Below are positions 56,585 to 64,000 of a DNA stretch of 64,000 bases, piece after piece. Under the pieces are notes generated by a model. It did not search any database. It worked only from the letters and a program-made list of their open reading frames with translations, and was not told the origin of the DNA. The translations under genes were made by a program, and so were the position numbers. The stretch is from positions 4,114,850 to 4,178,849 of the forward strand of contig NZ_JACBZA010000001.1 in the NCBI RefSeq assembly GCF_013408535.1. Direction: 5' to 3'. Position 1 is the first letter of the stretch, and each line of letters begins with the position of its first letter. The DNA is from Actinopolymorpha cephalotaxi. Lineage in GTDB: Bacteria; Actinomycetota; Actinomycetes; Propionibacteriales; Actinopolymorphaceae.

Positions 56585-57142
56585 ATGGCTGACCACAACC
56601 GGTACGAGGCCGACCCCAACAGGGTCGCGATCGTCCTGCCCGGTGCCCGCTACACCCCCGCCCACCCGCTGCTCTACTTCACCCGCGGGGTGCTGCACGC
56701 CCACGGCTGGACGGTGCAGGAGGTGTGGTGGGAACCGCCCGCCCTGTCCGACCGCGCGGCGGTGTCCGGATGGGTGTGCGACCAGGCGACCGCGGCGCTG
56801 GACCGGGAGAAGGCCGAACGCCTGCTGCTGGTGGGCAAGTCGCTCGGCACGTTCGCCGCTCCGGTCGCGGTCGAACGAGACCTCCCGGCGATCTGGCTGA
56901 CACCACTGTGCGGCGAGCGGTACGTCACCGGAGCGCTGACGACGGCCACCGCGCCGACGCTGCTGGTCGGCGGCACCGGCGACCCGACCTGGAACGGCGA
57001 CCTGGCCCGGTCCACGAAGGCGGAGGTGCTGGAGATCCCCGGCGCCGACCACGGCCTGGAAACCGAGCACGATCCGGTCAATTCGGCCGACATCCTCCGC
57101 CAGGTGGTGGGGACCGTGGACGGTTTCGTGGCGAGGTTGTGA
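56585..57142 (+). CDS. Small alpha/beta-hydrolase
   Basis: 185-aa compact alpha/beta-hydrolase. The nucleophile elbow is LLVGKSLGTFAAP (Ser about 82), a late Asp lies in GGTGDPTWNG (about 139) and the His in EIPGADHGLETE (about 159), so the triad is complete. The substrate is unknown. ATG at 56585 has no Shine-Dalgarno; GACAAT at -11 to -6 suggests a leaderless message. It is followed 31 bp later by the pentapeptide lipoprotein gene on the same strand. Confidence 0.85.
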   Translation: MADHNRYEADPNRVAIVLPGARYTPAHPLLYFTRGVLHAHGWTVQEVWWEPPALSDRAAVSGWVCDQATAALDREKAERLLLVGKSLGTFAAPVAVERDLPAIWLTPLCGERYVTGALTTATAPTLLVGGTGDPTWNGDLARSTKAEVLEIPGADHGLETEHDPVNSADILRQVVGTVDGFVARL

Positions 57143-57173
57143 CGGGTCCGAGCGGGGCGTCGATACTGGTCGG

Positions 57174-57833
57174 GTGCGGTACGGGGGAACGCGTACGGCG
57201 GTGCTGTGTGTCGTACTCGCGGCACTGCTCGGAGGGCTCGTGGCCTGTGGGTCCGACACCCACGGGCGCAACTGTCCCCGCGCCCAGGCAGGCCCCGATC
57301 TGTCCGGCAGAACGCTGTCCGGCTCCTCGCTCAGCCGCCGAAAGATGCGCTGCGCGAACCTCGAAGGTGTCACTCTCGACGACCAGGCCGTGAGCCGGGC
57401 AACCCTCGGCCGGGCCAACCTGCACCGGGCGAGCCTGGCCGCGACGAGACTCAGTCACGTCGACCTGTCCGGCGCCGACCTCACCGACTCCGTCCTGGAG
57501 ACCGCGACGTTGCGAGGCGTCGACCTCGGCGCCGCGGATCTGCGCCGGGCCGCCCTGCACGGCGCCAACCTGTCCGCGGTGGGACTGATCCGGGCGCGCC
57601 TTTCCGCCGCGGACCTGAGCCAGGCGGTGCTCGCCCGGACGGACGCGACGGGTGCGGACCTGCGCGACGCCGACCTGTCCGGCGCCCGGCTGGTCGACTC
57701 CGACCTCACCGGCGCCCGGCTCGAGGACGCCGACCTCACCGACACGGTGTGGTCGGACGTGGTGTGCCCGGACGGCTCACGCTCGTCCGGGCAACCACAG
57801 ACCTGCGCCGGGCACCTCGAGCCCGCCGAGTGA
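57174..57833 (+). CDS. Pentapeptide-repeat lipoprotein
   Basis: 219-aa exported lipoprotein. The signal sequence ends in the lipobox LVAC (Cys about 25). From about residue 42 the protein is made of pentapeptide repeats A(D/N)LxX (for example LSGADLTDS, LRGVDLGAADLRRA, ATGADLRDADLSGARL), which fold as a right-handed beta-helix. A final cysteine pair (VCPDG, TCAGH) may close the helix. Surface binding of a DNA- or protein-like partner is known for other pentapeptide proteins, but no role is evident here. GTG at 57174 follows GATACT at -12 to -7. Confidence 0.88.
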   Translation: MRYGGTRTAVLCVVLAALLGGLVACGSDTHGRNCPRAQAGPDLSGRTLSGSSLSRRKMRCANLEGVTLDDQAVSRATLGRANLHRASLAATRLSHVDLSGADLTDSVLETATLRGVDLGAADLRRAALHGANLSAVGLIRARLSAADLSQAVLARTDATGADLRDADLSGARLVDSDLTGARLEDADLTDTVWSDVVCPDGSRSSGQPQTCAGHLEPAE

Positions 57834-57847
57834 GGGGACGGCCGCCG

Positions 57848-59359
57848 CTACCGGAAGAGCGAGGTGCCGAGGAACGCCCGGGCCACCACCGGGAACGCCA
57901 GCACCTGCGGGGTCAGCACCGGGAACACACCGGACCCGCCCACCCCGGCGGCCCTCCCCGTCAGGACCATCGCCAGCCCCTGGTTGGCGTTCGTACCGAC
58001 CGCCGTGATGGCGAGGTCCGCACGGCGGTCCCGGTTGAAGTCCCGGAACACCATCGCCCAGCCGAACCTGTTGCCGGCCCGGACCGTGCCCGGCACACCA
58101 CCGGTCCCCTGCTGGTACGCCTTGGACCCGGCGAAGTTCAGGCCGGCGGCGGCACCGGGCACCACGGTCGCGTAGCCGGCGTCCAGGGCGGTGCCGATGT
58201 CCTCGAACGGCGTCCCGACCGCCAGGTCGGCCCTGCCGTCCCCGGTCGCGTCGCCGAGGGCGACGCTGTAGCCGAAGTAGTCACCGGACTCCGCCCCACC
58301 CGGGATCCCGGCCGTGTCCTGGCTGATCACCGTCACCCCGCGCCCGATGTTGAGCCCGGACGCACTGCCGAACCACACGCGGACCAGCCCGGCCAGGTCG
58401 TGCCCGCTCACGACGGCGGACGGACTGCCCACCGCCAGGTCGCCGTAGCCGTCGCCGTTGATGTCCCCGATCGAGGCGGACGTGGACAGCGACGTGGCGA
58501 TCTGCTGGGAGAAGCTGGTGCCGAGGCCGGTGGCCCGGCCGAAGTAGACCTGCAGCACCACCCCCCGCGAGCGGGACGCGGTGTAGACGACGTCGGAGTA
58601 GCCGTCGCGGTTCAGGTCGCCGGCCGCGAGCGCGGCCCGCGCGAACAGGTCGGAGTTCACCACCCCGAAGTTCCGGAGCACGATCCCGCCGGGGTTGCTC
58701 AACGTCGCGCTTCCGTACACCACGTGCGGCCGGTCACCGAGGATCGCGAGGTCGGGGAAGCCGTCCCCGTTGAACCTTCCGGTCGCCACCTCGTCGCAGT
58801 TGGAGACGACGCGCGAGGCCCGCTGCAGACCCGAGGAGGTGCCGAACAGGATGTAGAGCGCCCCGACTCCGCCGAAGGAACCCTCGGCCTCGGTGGGCGC
58901 GCACACCGCCAGGTCGGCGAACCCGTCGGCGTTGAAGTCGGCCGAGGCGAGCGTGGACCCGAACCCCTCGTCCTGCTCAGGTGTGCCCGGCACCCAGGCC
59001 AGCGACTCGTCGATACGCTGCCGCCTGGCCGGGTTGAGCGTCGTACCGGTTCCGTAGACGATCGGAACCATGCCGGCGAACGGGAAGCCGGAGACGGTCG
59101 CCTGCGAGCCGAGCGCGAGGTCGACGAATCCGTCACCGTTGAAGTCGTTCGGGACAGCCACCGCGGTGGGCCGAGACGTCGCCGCGGGTGTGGGTGTCGC
59201 GGCCAGCCCGGAAGTCCTCGCCGGCCCGGAAGTCATGGCCGTTCCTGGGGTCGCTGTGGCCGGCGGGGCGATCGCCGCCAGTGCGAGGATCAGCACCGGC
59301 AGGCAAGCCGCGATTGACACCACGCGCATGCGCCGTGTGTCCGTACGTTCTCTGGGCAT
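57848..59359 (-). CDS. Secreted FG-GAP beta-propeller protein 1
   Basis: 503-aa exported protein, last of three tandem paralogues in the direction of transcription. The signal peptide is about 1-36 (SIAACLPVLILALAAIAPP). Seven FG-GAP/integrin-alpha-type blades follow, each with a DxNGDGxxDL calcium loop: NDFNGDGFVDLALGS, ADFNADGFADLAVCAP, GRFNGDGFPDLAIL, GDLNRDGYSDVVY, GDINGDGYGDLAVGSP, GDATGDGRADLAVGTP and RDFNRDRRADLAI. The product is an extracellular Ca2+-binding propeller, probably adhesive. ATG at 59359 has TAGGAG upstream. It ends PVLTPQVLAFPVVARAFLG, shared with its paralogues. Confidence 0.9.
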   Translation of the reverse strand: MPRERTDTRRMRVVSIAACLPVLILALAAIAPPATATPGTAMTSGPARTSGLAATPTPAATSRPTAVAVPNDFNGDGFVDLALGSQATVSGFPFAGMVPIVYGTGTTLNPARRQRIDESLAWVPGTPEQDEGFGSTLASADFNADGFADLAVCAPTEAEGSFGGVGALYILFGTSSGLQRASRVVSNCDEVATGRFNGDGFPDLAILGDRPHVVYGSATLSNPGGIVLRNFGVVNSDLFARAALAAGDLNRDGYSDVVYTASRSRGVVLQVYFGRATGLGTSFSQQIATSLSTSASIGDINGDGYGDLAVGSPSAVVSGHDLAGLVRVWFGSASGLNIGRGVTVISQDTAGIPGGAESGDYFGYSVALGDATGDGRADLAVGTPFEDIGTALDAGYATVVPGAAAGLNFAGSKAYQQGTGGVPGTVRAGNRFGWAMVFRDFNRDRRADLAITAVGTNANQGLAMVLTGRAAGVGGSGVFPVLTPQVLAFPVVARAFLGTSLFR

Positions 59360-59404
59360 CTCCTACCCTCGTTACCTGTGGTGGCTTCCGTGCTTTCGGA
59401 CTCG

Positions 59405-60901
59405 TTACCTGGACAGTGAGACGCCGAAGAACGCCAGAGCCGGCACCGGGAACGCCAGTACCTGCGGCGTCAGCACCGGGAACACCCCTGGCCCGTTCAC
59501 CCCGGTGGCCGTACCGGTCAGCACCATCGTCAGTCCCTGGTTGGCGTTCGTGCCGACCGCCGTGATGGCCAGGTCGGCACGGTTGTCCCGGTTGAAATCC
59601 CGGAACACCGTCGCCCAGCCGAACTCGTTGCCCTCCGCGGCGGTGCCCGGGACACCTCCGGTGCCCTGCTGGAACGCCTTGGACGAGGCGAGGTTCAGGC
59701 CGGCGGTGGTACCGAGGATCACCGTCGCGTAGCCGGCGTCGAGGGTCGTACCGATGTCCTCGAACGGCACCCCGATCGCCAGGTCGGCCTTGCCGTCGCC
59801 GGTGGCGTCGCCGAGCGCGACGCTGAAGCCGAAGTAGTCACCCGCCTCCGGGCCGCCCGGCACACCCGGTGAGTCCTGGTTGATCACCGTGACGCCGCGG
59901 GTGAGGTTGAGCCCGGTCGCGCTGCCGAACCACACGCGCACCTGCCCGGCCAGGTCGAACCCGCCCACCGTGTCCGCGGGACTGCCCACCGCCAGGTCGC
60001 CGAACCCGTCGCCGTTGATGTCCCCGATCGAGGCCGAGGTGGACAGCGACGTGGCGATCTGCTGGGAGAACGTGGAGCCCAGGCCGCCGGCGCCGCCGAA
60101 GTAGACCTGCAGCACCACACCCCGCGTACGCGAGACGGTGTAAACGACGTCGGAGTAACCGTCGCGGTTGAGGTCGCCGGCCGCGAGCGCGGTCCGCGCG
60201 AACAACTCCTCGCTGACGACCCCGAAGTTCCGGAGTACGAGGCCACCCGGTTGGCTCAGCGTCGCGCTGCCGTACACCACGTGCGGCTGGTCACCGAGGA
60301 TCGCGAGGTCGGGAAACTTGTCCCCGTTGAAGTTCCCGGCCGCCACCTCGTCGCAGTTCGTGGCGGCACGCACGGCGAACTGCAGCCCCACCGATCTGCC
60401 GAACAGGATGTAGAGCGCCCCGACTCCTCCGAATCCGTTCTCCGTCTCGGTGGGCGCACAGACTGCGAGGTCGGCGAACCCGTCGGCGTTGAAGTCGGCC
60501 GAGGCCAGCGCCGACCCGAAACCCTCGTCCTGCTGCGGATCCCCCGGCACCCACGAGAGCGACTCGTCGATCCGCTGCCGCTTCGCCGGGTTGAGGGTGG
60601 TGCCGGTGCCGTAGACGACCGGAACCATGCCGGCGAACGGGAACCCGGAGACGGTCGCCTGCGAGCCGAGCGCGAGGTCGATGAACCCGTCGCCGTTGAA
60701 GTCGTTCGGTGCGGCCGTCTTCACCGGAGGCGGCGTCGGTGTGGTCGTGGGTGTCGCCGCTGGTGTGGCGGCCGTCGTGGCTGCGGTCGTCGAGCCCGCT
60801 GCCGGCGGGGCGATCGTCGCCGCCGCGAGTATCACCGCGGGCAGGCAAGCCGCGATTGACGCCGCCCGCGCTCGCCTGGAGACCGTACGCATCCTGGGCA
60901 T
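59405..60901 (-). CDS. Secreted FG-GAP beta-propeller protein 2
   Basis: 498-aa paralogue with the same signal peptide (SIAACLPAVILAAATIAPP), a Thr/Ala/Pro linker rich in TTAATTAATPAATPTTTP, and seven FG-GAP blades. The calcium loops match its neighbours almost residue for residue, so the trio arose by tandem duplication. The most variable part is the post-signal linker, which is typical slippage sequence. It is 45 bp upstream of copy 1, and copy 3 ends 60 bp upstream of its ATG. Cotranscription is likely. Confidence 0.9.
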   Translation of the reverse strand: MPRMRTVSRRARAASIAACLPAVILAAATIAPPAAGSTTAATTAATPAATPTTTPTPPPVKTAAPNDFNGDGFIDLALGSQATVSGFPFAGMVPVVYGTGTTLNPAKRQRIDESLSWVPGDPQQDEGFGSALASADFNADGFADLAVCAPTETENGFGGVGALYILFGRSVGLQFAVRAATNCDEVAAGNFNGDKFPDLAILGDQPHVVYGSATLSQPGGLVLRNFGVVSEELFARTALAAGDLNRDGYSDVVYTVSRTRGVVLQVYFGGAGGLGSTFSQQIATSLSTSASIGDINGDGFGDLAVGSPADTVGGFDLAGQVRVWFGSATGLNLTRGVTVINQDSPGVPGGPEAGDYFGFSVALGDATGDGKADLAIGVPFEDIGTTLDAGYATVILGTTAGLNLASSKAFQQGTGGVPGTAAEGNEFGWATVFRDFNRDNRADLAITAVGTNANQGLTMVLTGTATGVNGPGVFPVLTPQVLAFPVPALAFFGVSLSR

Positions 60902-60961
60902 CTCAACCCCACCAAACTCGTTGTGACAGTTGTCCGGAGACCGACAGTTATCTGGAACGAC

Positions 60962-62455
60962 TTATCTGGAGACCGACACGCCGAGGAAGGCCAGCGCCGT
61001 CACGCGGAAGCCCAGCACCTGCGGCGTCAGCACCGGAACACACCGGACCCGCCCCACCCCGGTGGCCGAACCGGTCAGCACCAGGGCGAGGCCCTGGTTG
61101 GCGTTCGTGCCAACCGCCGTGATCGCGAGGTCCGCGCGGTTGTCGCGGTTGAAGTCCCGGAACATCAGCGCCCAGCCGAACTCGTTGTTCGCCGCGACAG
61201 TGCCCGGCACACCTCCGGCGCCCTGCTGGAACGCCTTGGACGAGGCGAGGTTCAGGCCGGCGGCCGCCCCGAGCATCACCGTGACGTACCCCGCGTCGGG
61301 GGTCGTGTAGATGTCCTCCAACGGGACGCCGATCGCGAGGTCGGCCCTGCCGTCGCCGGTGGCGTCGCCGAGGGCGACGCTGAAGCCGAAGTAGTCGCCC
61401 GCCTCCGGGCCGCCCGGCACCCCGGGTGAGTTCTGGTTGATCACCGTGACGCCGCGGGTGAGGTTGAGGCCGGTCGCGCTGCCGTACCACACGCGCACCT
61501 GCCCGGCCAGCGCGATCGCGCCCACACTGTCCCACGGGCTGCCCACCGCCAGGTCGGCGTAGCCGTCGCCGTTGATGTCCCCGATCGAGGCGGACGTGGA
61601 CAACGACGTGGGGATCTGCTGCGAGGGTGTGGTGCCGAGGCCGCCGGTGCCGCCGCGGTATACCTGCAGGACCACCCCGCCCGAGCGGGAGACGGCGTAG
61701 ACGACGTCGGCATAGCCGTCGTGGTCGATGTCGCCGGAGGCGAGCGCGGACCGCGCGAACAACTCCTCGCTGATGGCTCCGAACCTTCGCAGCGGGATGC
61801 CGATGCCACCGGGTCCCAGGGCCGCGTTGCCGTACATCACGTGCGGCTGGTCACCGAGAATCGCGAGGTCTGGAAGCCCGTCCCCGTTGAACTTTCCGGT
61901 CGTCACCTCGTCGCAGTTCGAGACGGTACGCAGGCCGCTCCGCAGACCGGTGGAGGTGCCGAACAGCACGTAGAGGGCGCCGATACCGGTGAAGGAGGGG
62001 CCGACCTCGGTGGGCGCGCACACCGCCAGGTCGGCGAACCCGTCGCCGTTGAAGTCGGCCGAGGCGAGCGTCGACCCGAATGCCTCGTCGTGGTCTGGGG
62101 AACCCGGAACCCAGTCGAGCGACTCGTCGACCAGTTGCCGGTTGGCGGGGTCGAGAGTGCTGCCGGTGCCGTAGACGATCGGAACCAGCCCGGCGAACGG
62201 GAAACCGCTGACGGTCGCCGACGAGCCGAGGGCGAGATCGACGAAGCCGTCGCCGTTGAAGTCATTCGGCGCCGCCACCGCGGGAGGTGTGGGCGTGGCT
62301 GTCGCCGCCGGCGTGGGCACCGCGGAGCGTGTCGCCGTGGAGGGTGTCGCGGCCGCCGGCGGGGCGATCGTCGCCCCGGCGAGCACCACGGCGGGAAGAC
62401 AAGCCGCGATTGACAGTGCCCGGACTCGCCTGGAGACCGTACGCATTCTGGGCAT
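60962..62455 (-). CDS. Secreted FG-GAP beta-propeller protein 3
   Basis: 497-aa first gene of the tandem trio, with signal peptide (SIAACLPAVVLAGATIAPP), short Pro/Thr linker and seven FG-GAP blades. Near the C-terminus it reads TGVGRVRCVPVLTPQVL where the paralogues read GVFPVLTPQVL. The DNA shows a one-base deletion and a one-base insertion within about 25 bp relative to copy 1, so the local sequence was changed by a compensated double frameshift. ATG at 62455 is chosen by alignment with the paralogues; the open frame further upstream is a shadow of the DUF402 gene. Confidence 0.9.
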   Translation of the reverse strand: MPRMRTVSRRVRALSIAACLPAVVLAGATIAPPAAATPSTATRSAVPTPAATATPTPPAVAAPNDFNGDGFVDLALGSSATVSGFPFAGLVPIVYGTGSTLDPANRQLVDESLDWVPGSPDHDEAFGSTLASADFNGDGFADLAVCAPTEVGPSFTGIGALYVLFGTSTGLRSGLRTVSNCDEVTTGKFNGDGLPDLAILGDQPHVMYGNAALGPGGIGIPLRRFGAISEELFARSALASGDIDHDGYADVVYAVSRSGGVVLQVYRGGTGGLGTTPSQQIPTSLSTSASIGDINGDGYADLAVGSPWDSVGAIALAGQVRVWYGSATGLNLTRGVTVINQNSPGVPGGPEAGDYFGFSVALGDATGDGRADLAIGVPLEDIYTTPDAGYVTVMLGAAAGLNLASSKAFQQGAGGVPGTVAANNEFGWALMFRDFNRDNRADLAITAVGTNANQGLALVLTGSATGVGRVRCVPVLTPQVLGFRVTALAFLGVSVSR

Positions 62456-62462
62456 CCCAACC

Positions 62463-63098
62463 TCAGCCAGGTCGTTGTGACAGCCGTGCGTCCGAGTGTC
62501 CCAGCCGAAATTCGTCGTACGCCGTGTATGACGAAACTCTCCTGCCGGCCTGCTTCCCGTCGAAGGGATGCGCGCCGGCGGCCATGGCCTGGCGCACTTC
62601 CGCGGCCGAGCGCAAGGCGTCCTTGACGACCGCCCCGGGGTAGCCGAGCGCGAGGCGGTGCTCCTCGAACTCGTCCACGTCCAGGACCTCCACGGCACCG
62701 TCCCACGTGCGTACGACGTCGAGGTCCAGGTCGACCAGGTGCACGGAGGGCACTCCCTGCTCGTCCGGGTCCACGTGCGCCGGGGTGGTGATGTCGACGT
62801 AGCAGGAGTAGCGCGAGGCCCGCCCGGTGGCCGCCTGCCTGGCGTACCACCGCGCCGCCCAGCCCTGCCCGTACGGCAGGAACGAAACCCAGTCCTCCGA
62901 CACGACGTTCGGGCGCCGCCCCGGCCCGCGGTCCACACCGCGGCCCTTCCGTCCGCCGATCCAGGCGCCGTCCTCGTCCGCGCCGAGGAACACCGTCCTC
63001 ACCCGGTAGTGCAGGGACGCGGGCCACTTGCGGAACTCCAGGAGCAGGTCGTCCCCGGCGGTGAACGACGCGTACGAGGCACGGGAGGCGGCTGGCAT
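62463..63098 (-). CDS. DUF402 domain protein
   Basis: 211-aa protein of the DUF402 family, some members of which are metal-dependent nucleotide phosphatases. The core reads ASRYSCYVDITTPAHVDP and VHLVDLDLDVVRTWDGAVEVLDVDEFEEHRLALGYP, containing the Asp/Glu metal ligands. The substrate is unknown. ATG at 63098 follows CATACT at -12 to -7, so it may be leaderless. It ends 7 bp before the start of the FG-GAP trio on the same strand, so the four genes may form one transcript. Confidence 0.87.
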   Translation of the reverse strand: MPAASRASYASFTAGDDLLLEFRKWPASLHYRVRTVFLGADEDGAWIGGRKGRGVDRGPGRRPNVVSEDWVSFLPYGQGWAARWYARQAATGRASRYSCYVDITTPAHVDPDEQGVPSVHLVDLDLDVVRTWDGAVEVLDVDEFEEHRLALGYPGAVVKDALRSAAEVRQAMAAGAHPFDGKQAGRRVSSYTAYDEFRLGHSDARLSQRPG

Positions 63099-63128
63099 CG
63101 CGCAAGTATGCCCGTGTCCGTCGGCCGG

Positions 63129-63989
63129 TCAGGCCCCGCAGGATCGGCAGCGTCCACGCCGGCGCAGGTGGTAGGCGAGGGTGGCGGCGCCCAGGCCGGC
63201 CGCCCACAGCGGCCACAACAGGCCGGGCGCGATCGTCCCCCAGTTCTCCCCCACGCCGGCCGGGTACGCCCCGTCGGCCAGCGCCCGGAGGTTGCCCAGC
63301 CCCGCGGCGGTGATGAGCAGGGTGACCGCGGTGGCGGGGATGACGGCGGTGCGCGGCCGAACCGGTTTGCCGCGCAGGAACGGGATCCACCCGGGGTAGA
63401 TCTCAGCCCATCGCTGCGCCAGCCCGAGGGTGAGTACGGCGCCACCGATCGCCAGCGTCCCCTCCATCGCCCCGGCCAGCCAGATGTCCGGCGTGTCCAC
63501 GGCTTCCACCCGCAGGAACTCCGTGGTCACGCCGAACGGAATGCCCAGGAACCACGACCACCTGATGGCCGCGTAGAACAGCGGCACGACCACCGCGATC
63601 CCCACCGCCCACCGGCCCCAGCGGGCAGCGGCAGCCGGCGTCGTCCAGGAGGCGGCGCCGCGCCCCCGGCCGCAGTGCCCGCAGGTGTCCCGCCGGCGCC
63701 GCTGGTAGACGAGGGTGGCGGCCGCCCAGCAGAGGCCGCCGAGCATCAGCACCAGCTCGTTCAGCACCGGCCAGGTGAACATGCCCGGCCCGAACACGCT
63801 GACTCCCTCGGGCCAGCCGAACGGTGCGCCCACCGCGAGCAGCGGCAGCCTCGCCACCCCCATCAGCGGCCGCACGTCGGGCAGGCCGACCGTGAGGAGG
63901 ATCGCCAGCACCCAGCCGAATCCGATCATTGCGGCACCCACCGCACCAGCCCCCGTCCCGCCCCGCCGCCGGACCCGGGCCATCGCCAC
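63129..63989 (-). CDS. Multi-pass membrane protein, possibly cut by window edge
   Basis: At least 286 aa with about seven hydrophobic segments and no recognised family. It carries two cysteine motifs at the ends of loops, RRDTCGHCGRGRG (about 110) and a C-terminal GRCRSCGA, possibly a shared metal site. The GTG at 63989 and ATG at 63983 are possible starts, but the frame stays open to base 64000, so the true N-terminus may lie outside. It is 30 bp upstream of the DUF402 gene on the same strand. Confidence 0.65.
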   Translation of the reverse strand: MAMARVRRRGGTGAGAVGAAMIGFGWVLAILLTVGLPDVRPLMGVARLPLLAVGAPFGWPEGVSVFGPGMFTWPVLNELVLMLGGLCWAAATLVYQRRRRDTCGHCGRGRGAASWTTPAAAARWGRWAVGIAVVVPLFYAAIRWSWFLGIPFGVTTEFLRVEAVDTPDIWLAGAMEGTLAIGGAVLTLGLAQRWAEIYPGWIPFLRGKPVRPRTAVIPATAVTLLITAAGLGNLRALADGAYPAGVGENWGTIAPGLLWPLWAAGLGAATLAYHLRRRGRCRSCGA

Positions 63990-64000
63990 CGCCCCGGCCG

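Noticed and set aside
1-64000. tRNA or rRNA genes, antiphage islands
   Set aside because: Gaps between genes are short and none showed a cloverleaf or rRNA-like sequence; no restriction, toxin-antitoxin or other defence gene cluster was recognised.

Overview
The window is 64 kb of very GC-rich DNA. GTG starts are frequent, many 4-base ATGA/GTGA gene overlaps occur, and many genes have a TANNNT-like -10 element placed so that the start codon would be the first transcribed base (leaderless). Together with F420-type oxidoreductases, MurT/GatD, a 13E12-type HNH protein and a B12 riboswitch ahead of cob genes, this points to a soil-type actinobacterium, probably Propionibacteriales (Actinopolymorpha/Kribbella/Nocardioides-like). 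The genus is an inference. No rRNA, tRNA, insertion sequence, prophage or CRISPR array was recognised.

Layout. 0-5.3 kb: serine hydrolase, GMC oxidoreductase, then a secreted protein, an ECF-like sigma factor and a membrane-anchored Ser/Thr kinase; the last two are divergent and only 17 bp apart. 5.4-12.6 kb: carbohydrate genes (Gfo/Idh/MocA oxidoreductase, secreted GH-like 10 hydrolase, GH32 enzyme translationally coupled to a FrcK-like sugar kinase, MFS transporter with a stop codon near its 5' end). 12.6-18.7 kb: NAD-dependent epimerase, a very large secreted PIG-L deacetylase and a DUF4832 protein. 18.8-30.5 kb: Nudix-GNAT fusion, SOS-boxed DUF222/HNH protein, N-acetylglucosamine kinase-like ATPase, DUF1330, YceI, MerR with a deaminase/F420 oxidoreductase pair, sugar porter, repeat-rich membrane protein, sulfotransferase and PP2C phosphatase. 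30.6-36.6 kb: aminotransferase and aldo/keto reductase, then a cobalamin riboswitch controlling a CobT-CobU fusion, CobS and a lone ECF S component.

36.9-45.6 kb: heterodimeric ABC exporter, bidirectional terminator, ankyrin protein, DUF488, MurT-GatD (lipid II amidation) and a small membrane protein. 45.6-52.5 kb: an aminoglycoside-phosphotransferase-like protein, then a tightly overlapped five-gene operon that reconstructs trans-4-hydroxy-L-proline degradation as far as alpha-ketoglutarate semialdehyde, with two dehydrogenase subunits fused. 52.6-64 kb: decayed phosphotransferase, second serine hydrolase, GH76 mannanase-like enzyme, alpha/beta hydrolase, pentapeptide lipoprotein, three tandem FG-GAP propeller paralogues, DUF402 protein and a membrane protein reaching the window edge.

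Three themes recur. First, short 8-16 bp tandem repeats begin exactly at the stop codon of several unrelated genes, so that the TGA itself is repeated. Second, leaderless promoters are common. Third, there are compact regulatory junctions: a 17-bp dyad between the sigma factor and kinase, an SOS box over the HNH start codon, and paired DnaA-type boxes just upstream of it.
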